A program made the position numbers and the translations under genes. The notes under the pieces were generated by a model, which searched no databases, had not been told where the DNA came from, and worked only from the letters and a program-made list of their open reading frames with translations. From Lachnospiraceae bacterium (GTDB lineage Bacteria > Bacillota > Clostridia > Lachnospirales > Lachnospiraceae), in contig SVDE01000012.1 in the NCBI GenBank assembly GCA_015057955.1, positions 1 through 35,935 on the forward strand: a stretch of 35,935 bases of DNA, written 5' to 3'. This document shows, in pieces, positions 1 through 8,945 of this stretch. How positions within the stretch are numbered: position 1 is the stretch's first letter; every line of letters starts with the position of its first letter.

Positions 1-1
1 G

Positions 2-145
2 TTTGTTCCCGGCAAGGTTTATGAAGAGAAAGAACTTAATGACATTATCACTAAGTTCCATGAGGATTACTGCACCATAAGACGTGACATGATAAGTGAG
101 GGCATTCTCCAAAGAGACGGAAGCAAATATGTCCGCATAAAGTGA
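2..145 (+). CDS. DUF2087 domain-containing protein, C-terminal fragment (5' end outside window)
   Basis: Open frame from base 2: FVPGKVYEEKELNDIITKFHEDYCTIRRDMISEGILQRDGSKYVRIK*, which matches the DUF2087 pattern (G.xYxExElNxxxxxxxxDxxxxRRxxIxxGxLxRxxxGxxY). Confidence 0.75.
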   Translation, partial: FVPGKVYEEKELNDIITKFHEDYCTIRRDMISEGILQRDGSKYVRIK

Positions 146-149
146 GCAT

Positions 150-839
150 ATGGATATAGAACATTTTTATGTTGAAAAAGGCAATGGTGATCCATTGATA
201 CTGCTGCATGGCAACGGAGAAGACAGTTCGTATTTTAAAGGACAGGTCGATGAGTTCGCAAAGCAGTATCATGTGTATGCCATAGATACCCGCGGGCACG
301 GCAGAACGCCGAGGGGAGAGGCTCCGTTTACCATTCGTCAGTTTGCAGACGACCTGTTGGGTTTCATGGATGAACACCGGATCGGGAAAGCCCATATACT
401 CGGGTTCTCAGACGGCGGCAATATAGCCATGATCTTTGCGATGAAGTATCCGAAGCGGGTAGACAGGCTGATCCTTAACGGCGCCAACCTTGATGCAAAA
501 GGTGTCAGGAGATCAACGCAGATCCCGATAGAGATCGGATACCGGATAGCAAGAAGATTTTCCGGTAAAAGTGATCAGGCAAAGAAAAACATGGAAATGC
601 TCGGTCTGATGGTAAATGATCCCAACATCAGACCCCAAGAGCTGAAAATGATACGTGCAAAGACACTTGTCATTGCAGGCACAAAGGACATGATACTTAA
701 GTCTCATACACAGCTGATCGCGGACAGCATCCCGGGGAGCCGGCTTGTGTTCATTGAAGGCAGCCATTTCGCAGCAAACAAAAACCCTGAAGAATTCAAT
801 AAGGAAGTGCTTGATTTCCTGAAAGGAGTGAGTGCTTAG
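150..839 (+). CDS. alpha/beta hydrolase
   Basis: LLHGNGEDSSYF oxyanion region, GFSDGGN nucleophile elbow, C-terminal GSHF His; stop codon overlaps the GTG start of the next gene. Confidence 0.9.
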   Translation: MDIEHFYVEKGNGDPLILLHGNGEDSSYFKGQVDEFAKQYHVYAIDTRGHGRTPRGEAPFTIRQFADDLLGFMDEHRIGKAHILGFSDGGNIAMIFAMKYPKRVDRLILNGANLDAKGVRRSTQIPIEIGYRIARRFSGKSDQAKKNMEMLGLMVNDPNIRPQELKMIRAKTLVIAGTKDMILKSHTQLIADSIPGSRLVFIEGSHFAANKNPEEFNKEVLDFLKGVSA

Positions 840-2056
840 TGCAGGTATTTAACGAGACCGGGCAATTGAAAAAGGTGCTTCTGCACAGGCCCGGGAAGGA
901 ACTGGAACATCTGATCCCGGAGAAACTGGAACAGCTGCTGTTTGATGATATCCCGTATCTGAAAACGGCAGCCGAGGAGCATGACAGATTTGCGGAAACT
1001 TTAAGAGCATACGGAGCCGAGGTGGTGTATCTTGAAGACCTCGCTGCGCAGACCATACAGCAGTCCAACGAAATAAAAGAACAGTTCGTCCGTCAGCTGA
1101 TAAGGGAAGGCGGGAGCAAGGCACAGAATTTCAGCGAAGAGTTATATTCCTACCTGATGTCTGTGGAAGACTGCAGGGAACTGATACTTAAGACCATGGC
1201 CGGCATATCTGCCGCAGAGCTTGGAGTAAGGGACCGGCAGCCGCTCGCGGAACTGGTACAGCAGGGGAACAGGTTTCTGCTGGATCCCGTTCCCAATCTG
1301 TATTTCACACGTGATCCCTTCGCTGTCATAGGCAGAGGCGTAAGCCTGAATCACATGTACTCGGTAACTAGGAACCGGGAAACTATCTATGCGCAGTATA
1401 TCCTGGAGCACCATCCTGACTTTGCCTTAGATCTAACATTTTATTACCGCAGGGAATATTCCAACCGGATCGAAGGCGGAGACATACTGGTCCTGAGCAG
1501 AAATGTGATCGCTGTAGGAATTTCACAGCGCACAACTCCCGAGGCGGTCGAAGTGCTGGCTAAGAACATATTCGCGGATCCGGACAGCAAAGTGGACACA
1601 GTCCTTGCTGTCAGCCTTCCGAACATCCGGGCTTACATGCATCTGGATACCGTATTTACCCAGGTGGATAAAGACAAGTTCCTGATACATCCCGGCATCT
1701 TAGGGACTATCCGAATTTTTGAGATCAAACCGGATGGAAGCAGACTCTGTGTACGGGAACTGGAGGGCAGCCTTTCCGATATACTTGCAGGTTATCTGCA
1801 CCGGACAAAGATAGAACTGATCCGGTGCGGAGGAAACAGCCACGTGGCATCGGAGAGGGAGCAATGGAACGACGGTTCCAATACACTGTGTGTAAGGCCC
1901 GGCACAGTTATAGCTTATGACAGAAACTATATAACCAACGGAATACTCAAGGATCACGGGATAGAGGTCCTGGAGATCCCCAGCTCGGAACTGTCAAGGG
2001 GAAGAGGCGGTCCAAGATGCATGAGCATGCCGTTGGAGAGAGAAATATCAGAATAA
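839..2056 (+). CDS. arcA: arginine deiminase
   Basis: NLYFTRDPFAVIGRGVSLNHMYSVTRNRET and catalytic RGRGGPRCMSMPLERE motifs; full length. Confidence 0.95.
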   Translation: MQVFNETGQLKKVLLHRPGKELEHLIPEKLEQLLFDDIPYLKTAAEEHDRFAETLRAYGAEVVYLEDLAAQTIQQSNEIKEQFVRQLIREGGSKAQNFSEELYSYLMSVEDCRELILKTMAGISAAELGVRDRQPLAELVQQGNRFLLDPVPNLYFTRDPFAVIGRGVSLNHMYSVTRNRETIYAQYILEHHPDFALDLTFYYRREYSNRIEGGDILVLSRNVIAVGISQRTTPEAVEVLAKNIFADPDSKVDTVLAVSLPNIRAYMHLDTVFTQVDKDKFLIHPGILGTIRIFEIKPDGSRLCVRELEGSLSDILAGYLHRTKIELIRCGGNSHVASEREQWNDGSNTLCVRPGTVIAYDRNYITNGILKDHGIEVLEIPSSELSRGRGGPRCMSMPLEREISE

Positions 2057-2068
2057 GGAGAATTTGAA

Positions 2069-3169
2069 ATGTCATTTGATATGCCGATCTATCATCAGCC
2101 GGATTTTTCCAAAGAAATGTTTGTTGATGCACCTGACGCGGTATATGCGCCGGTTAAGCAGGATGGAGTTGTTCCTGATAACTACCACAGCACATCAATG
2201 TATCCGGAGTATTTTAAGATAAATGGGAAGTGGAAACTAGCCGAAGAGAGCCGCATGGATTCCTGTGTCATATTGAGAGATGACGGCAGGCTTGATGTGG
2301 TTGAACCGAGAAATGTAAAAATAGGCGATCAGGTCATCCTTGGACGGTCTGAACGGTGTGAAGACGGGATCTACATGCACTGCCACGGATTTGAATCGGA
2401 GGAAGAGCGTATCGATGACCAGTTCGTATTCCGCCAGGGCAGGAGCAGGGAGACTTCATATGCCAGGGATTATGATAAACTGTTTGAACTCCTGAAATAT
2501 GAAAAAGCCCACGGCGGCAAGATAGTCTGGGTCATGGGACCGGCATTTGCATTTGACGCTGACGCGAGAAACGCAATGTCTGCGCTGATAGATAACGGAT
2601 ATGCGCAGGCGGTTATGGCAGGAAATGCTCTTGCGACACATGACCTTGAAGGCGCGTATCTGCACACCGCACTCGGGCAGGACATATATACGCAGAGATC
2701 TGTACCTAACGGGCATTACAACCATCTGGATGTATGCAATAAGGTCAGGGAGAGCGGATCCATTGAACAATTCATAAAAGATCAGAACCTGAATGACGGC
2801 ATAATCTGCAGCTGCGTGCGGAACCATGTCCCCATCGTGCTGGCGGGATCGATCCGCGATGACGGGCCGCTGCCGGAAGTCATAGGTGACGTATACGAGG
2901 CAGCAGCTGCAATGCGTGACCAGCTGAGGGACTGTACGACAGTCATCTGCCTGGCGACTATGCTGCATACAATAGCGACCGGCAACATGACACCATCATT
3001 CCGTGTTCTTAAAGACGGTACGGTGAGGCCTGTATATTTTTACGCGGTCGATGCTGATGAGTTTGTTGTCAATAAACTGACTGACAGGGGGAGCCTCAGT
3101 GCCACCACCGTAGTCACAAACGTGCAGGATTTCATTACGCTTGTTGCTAAGGGGCTGAATGTGATCTGA
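2069..3169 (+). CDS. TIGR00300-type (LOR/SDH conserved region) ornithine cyclodeaminase-like protein
   Basis: GPAFAFDADARNAMSALIDNGYAQAVMAGNALATHDLEGA...TALGQDIYT...GHYNHL...GSIRDDGPLPEVIGDV...ATMLHTIATGN, a pattern recalled for archaeal Ocd and the C-terminal part of cyanobacterial AgrE/ArgZ. Confidence 0.8.
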   Translation: MSFDMPIYHQPDFSKEMFVDAPDAVYAPVKQDGVVPDNYHSTSMYPEYFKINGKWKLAEESRMDSCVILRDDGRLDVVEPRNVKIGDQVILGRSERCEDGIYMHCHGFESEEERIDDQFVFRQGRSRETSYARDYDKLFELLKYEKAHGGKIVWVMGPAFAFDADARNAMSALIDNGYAQAVMAGNALATHDLEGAYLHTALGQDIYTQRSVPNGHYNHLDVCNKVRESGSIEQFIKDQNLNDGIICSCVRNHVPIVLAGSIRDDGPLPEVIGDVYEAAAAMRDQLRDCTTVICLATMLHTIATGNMTPSFRVLKDGTVRPVYFYAVDADEFVVNKLTDRGSLSATTVVTNVQDFITLVAKGLNVI

Positions 3170-3192
3170 TAAACAGTAAAGGAGTCAAAGCC

Positions 3193-4536
3193 ATGCTGTT
3201 CGGGAACAGTACAAATAAAAATGACAAATGGATAAAGAAACTGAATAAGACCTATGATCCTGTAAAGCAGAAAGAGGCGGTCGATCATATCGTCGGTCAG
3301 ACTGCGCTGGAAAACATAGCGCGCGGCGGGTTTACTGATAATGTACGGGAATTGGCGATAGGCAGGCTTGAAGATCCTAAAACGCTGCTGCAGATCGCAG
3401 TGGAAAATGTCAATCTCATGAAAGGATCGAACTCCTATGTGACCAGAGCTGCCGGCAGGCGTTATCTTCAGGTTGCAGGTCCGGCAAAGTTTTTCCCGGC
3501 CATCTCCAAACTGGGCAATAATAAGGAGAAGACCGCCGTCACAGCGGTCTGGACTCTGAAAGATGATCACAAGGCGCTTGAGGAAGCGCTGCGGCATGCA
3601 AATGACATTGAAGTGGTCAGACTCATGAGCAGCTGGATGAGAAGCTATAATTATGCGCACGGGTTCAGCAGTGATGACGGTTTCGGACGTATCTGCAGCA
3701 ACAGAGCAGATGAACTGGAAATACAGGCTGCAAAACAGAAGGCAATGTCGCTTACAGATAAACAGAAAGTCGCTTTCGTGAAGAACGGAGCCAATCCATC
3801 AGCAGAGCGCAAAGCCATGGCGCATACGATCACGGATGACGAAGTGCTGGCGTCGCTCCTGAGTTCTCTTGGCCGCTATGACGGGCTGCTGTGTCAGGAC
3901 ATTGCGGAAGCATTTACGGATGAACAGTATCTTGAACAGACTGCCGCGAAACTTGACCATGAAAGATATCAGGACATCTATCCTGCGCTCATGAAAAAGT
4001 GCAGCAAATATACACCGGAGTTTATCATTCAGGATAAAAGGGCTCCGCAAGAGGAATGGGAAAAGGCACTGGACTTGATAGAGGCTCAGGATATACTTAA
4101 GTATGTTGCTGAAAGCGTGTTATATCCTGACAGGATACGTGTCAAGGCAGCAAAGAAGCTCGGCAGCCAGGAACTGCTTGCAAGCCTGGCGTTGGGCACT
4201 ATATATGAGGAGCCCGGAAAAGAAGCTATTGCAGCCATGACAGACCGCGATCTTCTGAGGAAGATCGTTCGTGAGAGCAGGAATATTTTCCTGAGATGGG
4301 GTGCCGCGTGGAGATTACAGGACCCGGTCCTTATAACCAATGTTGAGCTGGAGGCAGAACCGAAAGGCAATGGGCATATGGTGATCGTCACGGTGAAAAA
4401 AGACTGGGAACAGTACGAGGAAAGATGCATCCGCTGCGGCGCGGTCTACGGACATGAGGATGATTCCGAGTCCACCACATATTACGGGAAATCGTTCAAT
4501 TCTTTCCCGTGCAAACCTGACATGCCGGTATTATAA
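3193..4536 (+). CDS. HEAT-like repeat protein of unknown function with C-terminal CxxC motif
   Basis: Alpha-helical repeats (ELAIGRLEDPKTLLQIAVE, TAVWTLKDDHKALEEALR, RVKAAKKLGSQELLASLAL) and C-terminal ERCIRCGAVYG. Confidence 0.65.
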   Translation: MLFGNSTNKNDKWIKKLNKTYDPVKQKEAVDHIVGQTALENIARGGFTDNVRELAIGRLEDPKTLLQIAVENVNLMKGSNSYVTRAAGRRYLQVAGPAKFFPAISKLGNNKEKTAVTAVWTLKDDHKALEEALRHANDIEVVRLMSSWMRSYNYAHGFSSDDGFGRICSNRADELEIQAAKQKAMSLTDKQKVAFVKNGANPSAERKAMAHTITDDEVLASLLSSLGRYDGLLCQDIAEAFTDEQYLEQTAAKLDHERYQDIYPALMKKCSKYTPEFIIQDKRAPQEEWEKALDLIEAQDILKYVAESVLYPDRIRVKAAKKLGSQELLASLALGTIYEEPGKEAIAAMTDRDLLRKIVRESRNIFLRWGAAWRLQDPVLITNVELEAEPKGNGHMVIVTVKKDWEQYEERCIRCGAVYGHEDDSESTTYYGKSFNSFPCKPDMPVL

Positions 4537-4543
4537 AAAAAAA

Positions 4544-4570
4544 TTAGCACTCACTCTTGACGAGTGCTAA
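4544..4570 (+). promoter_or_regulatory. CIRCE operator (HrcA-binding site)
   Basis: Exact TTAGCACTC-N9-GAGTGCTAA (TTAGCACTC ACTCTTGAC GAGTGCTAA). Confidence 0.95.
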
Positions 4571-4585
4571 TAAAAGTGGTATAAC
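4557..4585 (+). promoter_or_regulatory. sigmaA-type promoter of hsp20
   Basis: TTGACG (4557-4562), N17, TATAAC (4580-4585); the -35 lies across the CIRCE spacer. Confidence 0.8.
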
Positions 4586-4701
4586 AATGTCAGAACAAAG
4601 GAACAGAGAAGATCAGAGCAGACTCAAAAGGTTTCACCGGTCCAAACCCTCCGTCCCCTTGCCCTAATAGATAAATGGCAAAGACAAAGGAGGTAAGAAT
4701 C

Positions 4702-5151
4702 ATGTTAGTACCTAGTATTTTTGGAGAGAGTTTATTTGACGATTGGTTTGATTTTCCGCAGTGGCCGGATTTCAGGGATATTGACAAAGCCGAGAAAAAA
4801 CTCTACGGCAGACATCCTGAAAGAGTCATGAAGACTGATGTTCATGAGCATGAAGACCACTATGAAGTTGATATCGACCTTCCGGGATTCAAGAAGGAAG
4901 AGATCAGGCTTGAACTGGAGAATGGTTATCTGACAGTAAGTGCGCAGAAGGAGCATGAACAGGAACATGCCGGCAAGGCAATCCGTAAGGAGCGTTATTC
5001 AGGCTCAATGCAGAGAAGCTTCTACATTGGCGAGTATGTAACCGAAGAAGAGATCAAGGCTAAATTTGAACATGGCGTTTTAAGCCTTGAGATTCCTAAG
5101 AAGAATGCTCCTAAGGTCCCTGAAAAGAAGACGATAATGATCGAAGGATAA
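4702..5151 (+). CDS. Hsp20/alpha-crystallin family small heat shock protein
   Basis: MLVPSIFGESLFDDWFDFP...MKTDVHEHEDHYEVDIDLPGFKKEEIRLELENGYLTVSAQ...GVLSLEIPKK; SD AAAGGAGGT just upstream of ATG 4702 (ORF track begins at 4675). Confidence 0.95.
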   Translation: MLVPSIFGESLFDDWFDFPQWPDFRDIDKAEKKLYGRHPERVMKTDVHEHEDHYEVDIDLPGFKKEEIRLELENGYLTVSAQKEHEQEHAGKAIRKERYSGSMQRSFYIGEYVTEEEIKAKFEHGVLSLEIPKKNAPKVPEKKTIMIEG

Positions 5152-5165
5152 TATATGACAGAATG

Positions 5166-5202
5166 GGCTGCCGCGGTTGAAAGACCGCGGCAGCCTTTTT
5201 TT
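5166..5202 (+). terminator. Rho-independent terminator after hsp20
   Basis: GGCTGCCGCGGT-TGAAAG-ACCGCGGCAGCC followed by TTTTTTT. Confidence 0.95.
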
Positions 5203-5300
5203 GTTTCGATTTTTGTACAATTGCATATATAAAAAACAACTCTATCAAAAAGACAGTGCTATAATGGGAAATACCAATAGGAAAGGAGAAATAAAACATT

Positions 5301-6251
5301 ATGAAAGGTTGGGAATTTACAGGAACACATCAGCCGCTTAGGGTAGTGGAGAAACCGGATCCGACAGCAAAGCCCGGCTATGTAGTCCTTAAGACGCTTG
5401 CAGGCGGACTCTGCCATTCAGACGTAAGCGCTCTGGATATAGAGTCATGGATGGGAAGCTTCAATGTTCCGGTTATCATGGGACATGAGGTCTGCGGAGA
5501 GATCGTTGAGATCGGTGAAGGCGTGGAAGGATATGAGATCGGTGATATCGTCGCTGTATGTCCTCTCTATGCAAAAGATGGAACAACTCCCGGATACACA
5601 CGTGACGGCGGATACGGAACCATGACTACTGCTCCTGTTGAGCAGCTTGTCAAAGTACCGGCAGGACTTGCACCCGCGAAGGCAGCAGCTGCTACTGACG
5701 CAGGAGCTACATCGTATCATGCTGTATGTACAGTAGGCGGAGTAGGACCCGGAACCAAGGTCGGTATTATCGGCGTTGGTGGACTCGGACAGTTCGCAGT
5801 ACGTATTGCTGTTCTTAAAGGAGCAGAGGTTTATGTAGCTACAAGAAAGCCTTCAGCTCAGGAGCGTGCTCTCAGCCTCGGCGCAAAAGAGGTAAGACCG
5901 AGCATTACAGATTTTGCTGACACAAACCTGGATGTCATCATAGACTTCGCAGGAGCAGGAAAGACTACCGCAGACGCCCTTAATACAGTAAAGCAGTACG
6001 GCAAGGTCGTACTTGTAGGCATGGCAAGCGACAAGTCTGAGATCTATACATACTCAATGATCTTTAAGGAGCTGACATTCATGGGATCACAGGGAAGCAC
6101 AACAGAAGATCTTCGCGGATGCCTTGAGCTTCTTGCAAGCGGAGAACTTGATCCCAAGATCAATATCTGCTCATTTGATGAGATCGCTGAGGGAATAGAC
6201 AGACTCCGCAGAGGTGAGATAGATGGACGTCTCGTCTGCGTCTACGATTGA
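5301..6251 (+). CDS. zinc-dependent alcohol dehydrogenase family protein
   Basis: GLCHSDV, GHEVCGEIVEIGEGV, GVGGLGQFAVRIA (Rossmann), MDR family layout. Confidence 0.9.
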   Translation: MKGWEFTGTHQPLRVVEKPDPTAKPGYVVLKTLAGGLCHSDVSALDIESWMGSFNVPVIMGHEVCGEIVEIGEGVEGYEIGDIVAVCPLYAKDGTTPGYTRDGGYGTMTTAPVEQLVKVPAGLAPAKAAAATDAGATSYHAVCTVGGVGPGTKVGIIGVGGLGQFAVRIAVLKGAEVYVATRKPSAQERALSLGAKEVRPSITDFADTNLDVIIDFAGAGKTTADALNTVKQYGKVVLVGMASDKSEIYTYSMIFKELTFMGSQGSTTEDLRGCLELLASGELDPKINICSFDEIAEGIDRLRRGEIDGRLVCVYD

Positions 6252-7167
6252 TACCCGGCTTGTATACGGATTTAAAGACGCGGGAAAAACAACATATATC
6301 AGTGATTGCTTAAGGTACGATTTCTTTTATAAATACGGGACAACGCTGATACTTTGCTTTGAACGGGGAGATGAGGAGTATGACTCTGAACTGCTCCGTG
6401 AGAAGAATGCCAATGTGGCTTATTACGATGGCAGTCGGGAGGTCGGGGAATTTTGCCGTGATCAGATTGAAAGGTACAAGCCTGACAGGATCTATGCGGA
6501 AATGTGTACGGAATACCCTGATGCGAGAGATCAGTTCCCGGAAGACATGAACATCACCTCCGCGGTGACGTGGATCGACTGGGAAACACTTGATCTGTAT
6601 TATGCATATTTCAGGCAGGATATAAGCGACATGGTCAGGCAGTCCATACAGGTCACTTTCAGGGGATGCCCGTCAAAAGAACTGCTCATTCCCTACAGTC
6701 AGGGATTCAGGCTGATGAACAACAAGGCATCCTACCTCAGGGAGGATCCGATGGGGTTCCATGAGAAGGCGTTTGATCTGTTCGTTCCTTATTCACTTGA
6801 TGAGAGCAGGATAACCATCACGGCCGGCGAATACCTTATTTTCTGGCTCGATGCTGCCGAACATCCGGAGCATTATGATGGCAAACTTCTGTGCTTTACA
6901 GATCCGCTGGAGCTTCGCCGGATCACAGATAACGGCAAATGGTCTGCAGGCAGGGTTGTCATGACCTGCTGCATGGCAGATCTTCAGTTCATGTCTTTTG
7001 AACTGGCAGAAGCGGATGACCTGGATGGCGGTTGGATCACAATGGAAGCTGCCGGATATCTGTCGGCAGATGAATACGGGCGCAAGGTTTTGAAACTGAA
7101 ACCGGAAAACGTATCATATGCCGCAGCCCCGGAAGGACTCATCCTGGAAGCCGGCCGGACAGCATAA
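6223..7167 (+). CDS. G3E/CobW-like P-loop GTP-binding protein with TIGR03943/YcgQ-like C-terminal domain
   Basis: P-loop GFKDAGKT; ILCFERGDEEYDSELL; C-terminal HPEHYDGKLLCF...GRVVMTCCMADLQFMSFE...WITMEAAGYL, as in clostridial G3E-permease associated proteins. Confidence 0.65.
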   Translation: MDVSSASTIDTRLVYGFKDAGKTTYISDCLRYDFFYKYGTTLILCFERGDEEYDSELLREKNANVAYYDGSREVGEFCRDQIERYKPDRIYAEMCTEYPDARDQFPEDMNITSAVTWIDWETLDLYYAYFRQDISDMVRQSIQVTFRGCPSKELLIPYSQGFRLMNNKASYLREDPMGFHEKAFDLFVPYSLDESRITITAGEYLIFWLDAAEHPEHYDGKLLCFTDPLELRRITDNGKWSAGRVVMTCCMADLQFMSFELAEADDLDGGWITMEAAGYLSADEYGRKVLKLKPENVSYAAAPEGLILEAGRTA

Positions 7168-7172
7168 GAATG

Positions 7173-7204
7173 AAAGAGCTCTGCAGATGCAGAGCTCTTT
7201 TTTA
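7173..7204. terminator. Bidirectional terminator between convergent genes
   Basis: AAAGAGCTCTGC-AGAT-GCAGAGCTCTTT followed by T-rich tract. Confidence 0.9.
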
Positions 7205-8206
7205 TTTTTCTTCACCGCAGATGGATGTTTCCATGAGGCTTTTTATCTTATCCGGAGTATAACCCTTGCTGAATAAATAGTATAGTTTGGCTACCGCAGC
7301 TTCTGTGGTCAGGTCCTTTCCGCTGACGGCTCCGGCATCAGCCAGGGCGCTGCTTGTCTCATATGCCCCTAGGCTTACTGTACCCTGGAGGCACTGGGAA
7401 CAGACTGTAATTACAGTCCCGTTTTTCACAGCTTTATTCACAATGGGCAGCAGAGCATTGCCGCCATTCGGGATATTCCCGGTCCCGAAGGTTTCTATGA
7501 CTATTCCCTTTAGCTTTTCAGTAAGTATCTGGTCAAAAAGGCTGAACTGTATGCCCGGGAAGACCTTTATCACGCCGATAGGGATCTCTTCAAGCTGCTG
7601 AAGACGGAAAGGCACGGGATCCCTTTTCAGGAAAGCGGACTCATTATAAAAGATAGATATGCCGGCTTCCGCAAGTGCGGGGTAATTCGGCGAAGCAAAC
7701 GCTATGAGCTCATCGGCAGAATATTTTGTTGAGCGGTTGCCCCTTAAGAGTTTGCCGCCAAAGAAAATGCAGACTTCATTTACCCGTCTGTCCGCCGCAA
7801 TTAAGAGAGCGTTTATGAGATTGTCACGGCCGTCGCTGCGGATCTCCCCGAGCGGTATCTGTGAGCCGGTCAGGATGACAGGCTTATCAAGACCTTCAAG
7901 CATGAATGAAAGTGCGGACGCGGTGTAAGCCATGGTATCCGTTCCGTGGAGGATAACAAATCCGTCATAAGCATCATGGTTTTCTGCAATAAGGGCACCT
8001 ACACGGTTCCATTCCGCAACAGTCACATTTGAAGAATCGAGCAGAGGTTCTGTTTCGATAAGATCCCAGTCCGGCATTGGATATGCCTTTAGAAGATCCG
8101 TTCCTTCAAGCATTTTCCTGAACCTTTTCCCATCAGGAACATAGCCGCGGTCTGAGTGTACCATGCTGATCGTTCCGCCTGTATTGATCATCAGAATATG
8201 TGACAT
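7202..8206 (-). CDS. ansA: type I L-asparaginase
   Basis: MSHILMINTGGTISM, HGTDTMAYTASALSFML, LTGSQIPLGEIRSDGRDNL; SD GGAGGG precedes the ATG at 8206 (ORF track begins at 8221). Confidence 0.92.
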   Translation of the reverse strand: MSHILMINTGGTISMVHSDRGYVPDGKRFRKMLEGTDLLKAYPMPDWDLIETEPLLDSSNVTVAEWNRVGALIAENHDAYDGFVILHGTDTMAYTASALSFMLEGLDKPVILTGSQIPLGEIRSDGRDNLINALLIAADRRVNEVCIFFGGKLLRGNRSTKYSADELIAFASPNYPALAEAGISIFYNESAFLKRDPVPFRLQQLEEIPIGVIKVFPGIQFSLFDQILTEKLKGIVIETFGTGNIPNGGNALLPIVNKAVKNGTVITVCSQCLQGTVSLGAYETSSALADAGAVSGKDLTTEAAVAKLYYLFSKGYTPDKIKSLMETSICGEEK

Positions 8207-8305
8207 GATATCCCTCCGCATAAAGTCGTTTTGTATTCAGCCAATGTAATGTTATCATATTATGTTACGTCCGGGACAGTAATCGTGGATGAAGAATAAA
8301 AAACA

Positions 8306-8331
8306 GTCCTTCCGCCATGTGGCAGAAGGAC
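8306..8331 (-). terminator. Probable terminator of the CYTH-containing operon (minus strand)
   Basis: GTCCTTCCGCC-ATGT-GGCAGAAGGAC hairpin (one G-U/mismatch) with minus-strand T-rich tract. Confidence 0.75.
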
Positions 8332-8363
8332 CATTTTTAGTCATGTTTCCTGTTCAATTGAGA

Positions 8364-8885
8364 TCATTCAAATCCGTTGAAAGCGAGATATTCGTTTTTG
8401 TACTTACGGTCACCGGTGACTTCCCTTATGACCTTCATCCACTCAGGATGTTTGACGGGTGAATTCTCTTCAGGGAGTTCCACTTCCACGAGAGCCTGGT
8501 CTTTCCACTCAGGATACAGATCGATCTCGAAGCAGAGATCGCCTTCGTAGTAGTAATACCTGGTCTTATTGATCGTGTGGGAACCAACTGCTCTTTCATC
8601 GAACAGCTCGTTGTATTCTTCTTCTGTTATCTCTTTCTCGCGCTCGATCCTTGTAGTATCAGAAAGGCGGAATTTCTCTGTATAGTAAAACTTGATACCT
8701 TCTTCGGTAACTGCTTTTCTGATCCTTCTTATCTTGTTGTTGATATTGGGAAGATAGTCCTGCCTGATCTCAACCTTTTTGCATCCAAGCTCTTCCAGCT
8801 TGGCAGTATCCGGATACTGTATGAGAAATCGTCTTTCAATCTCGAGCGGCTCGCCGCCATCAAGTAAGCTATTCTGATTTACCAT
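8364..8885 (-). CDS. CYTH domain protein (triphosphate tunnel metalloenzyme superfamily)
   Basis: LEIERRFLI (ExExK-like strand), RQDYLP, RIRR, EREKEIT, CFEIDLYPEWKDQALVEVELP. Confidence 0.88.
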   Translation of the reverse strand: MVNQNSLLDGGEPLEIERRFLIQYPDTAKLEELGCKKVEIRQDYLPNINNKIRRIRKAVTEEGIKFYYTEKFRLSDTTRIEREKEITEEEYNELFDERAVGSHTINKTRYYYYEGDLCFEIDLYPEWKDQALVEVELPEENSPVKHPEWMKVIREVTGDRKYKNEYLAFNGFE

Positions 8886-8945
8886 GTAAGTAGTTTCCTT
8901 TCTGTAATATTTCTAATTGATTTATATCACAATGTGGCTGTGTAC

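Noticed and set aside
2456-2968. 170-aa minus-strand ORF
   Set aside because: Antisense to the conserved TIGR00300-type gene.
4587-4667. 26-codon ORF (MSEQRNREDQSRLKRFHRSKPSVPLP) in the hsp20 leader
   Set aside because: Its ATG lies at or before the predicted transcription start (TATAAC 4580-4585) and lacks a Shine-Dalgarno.
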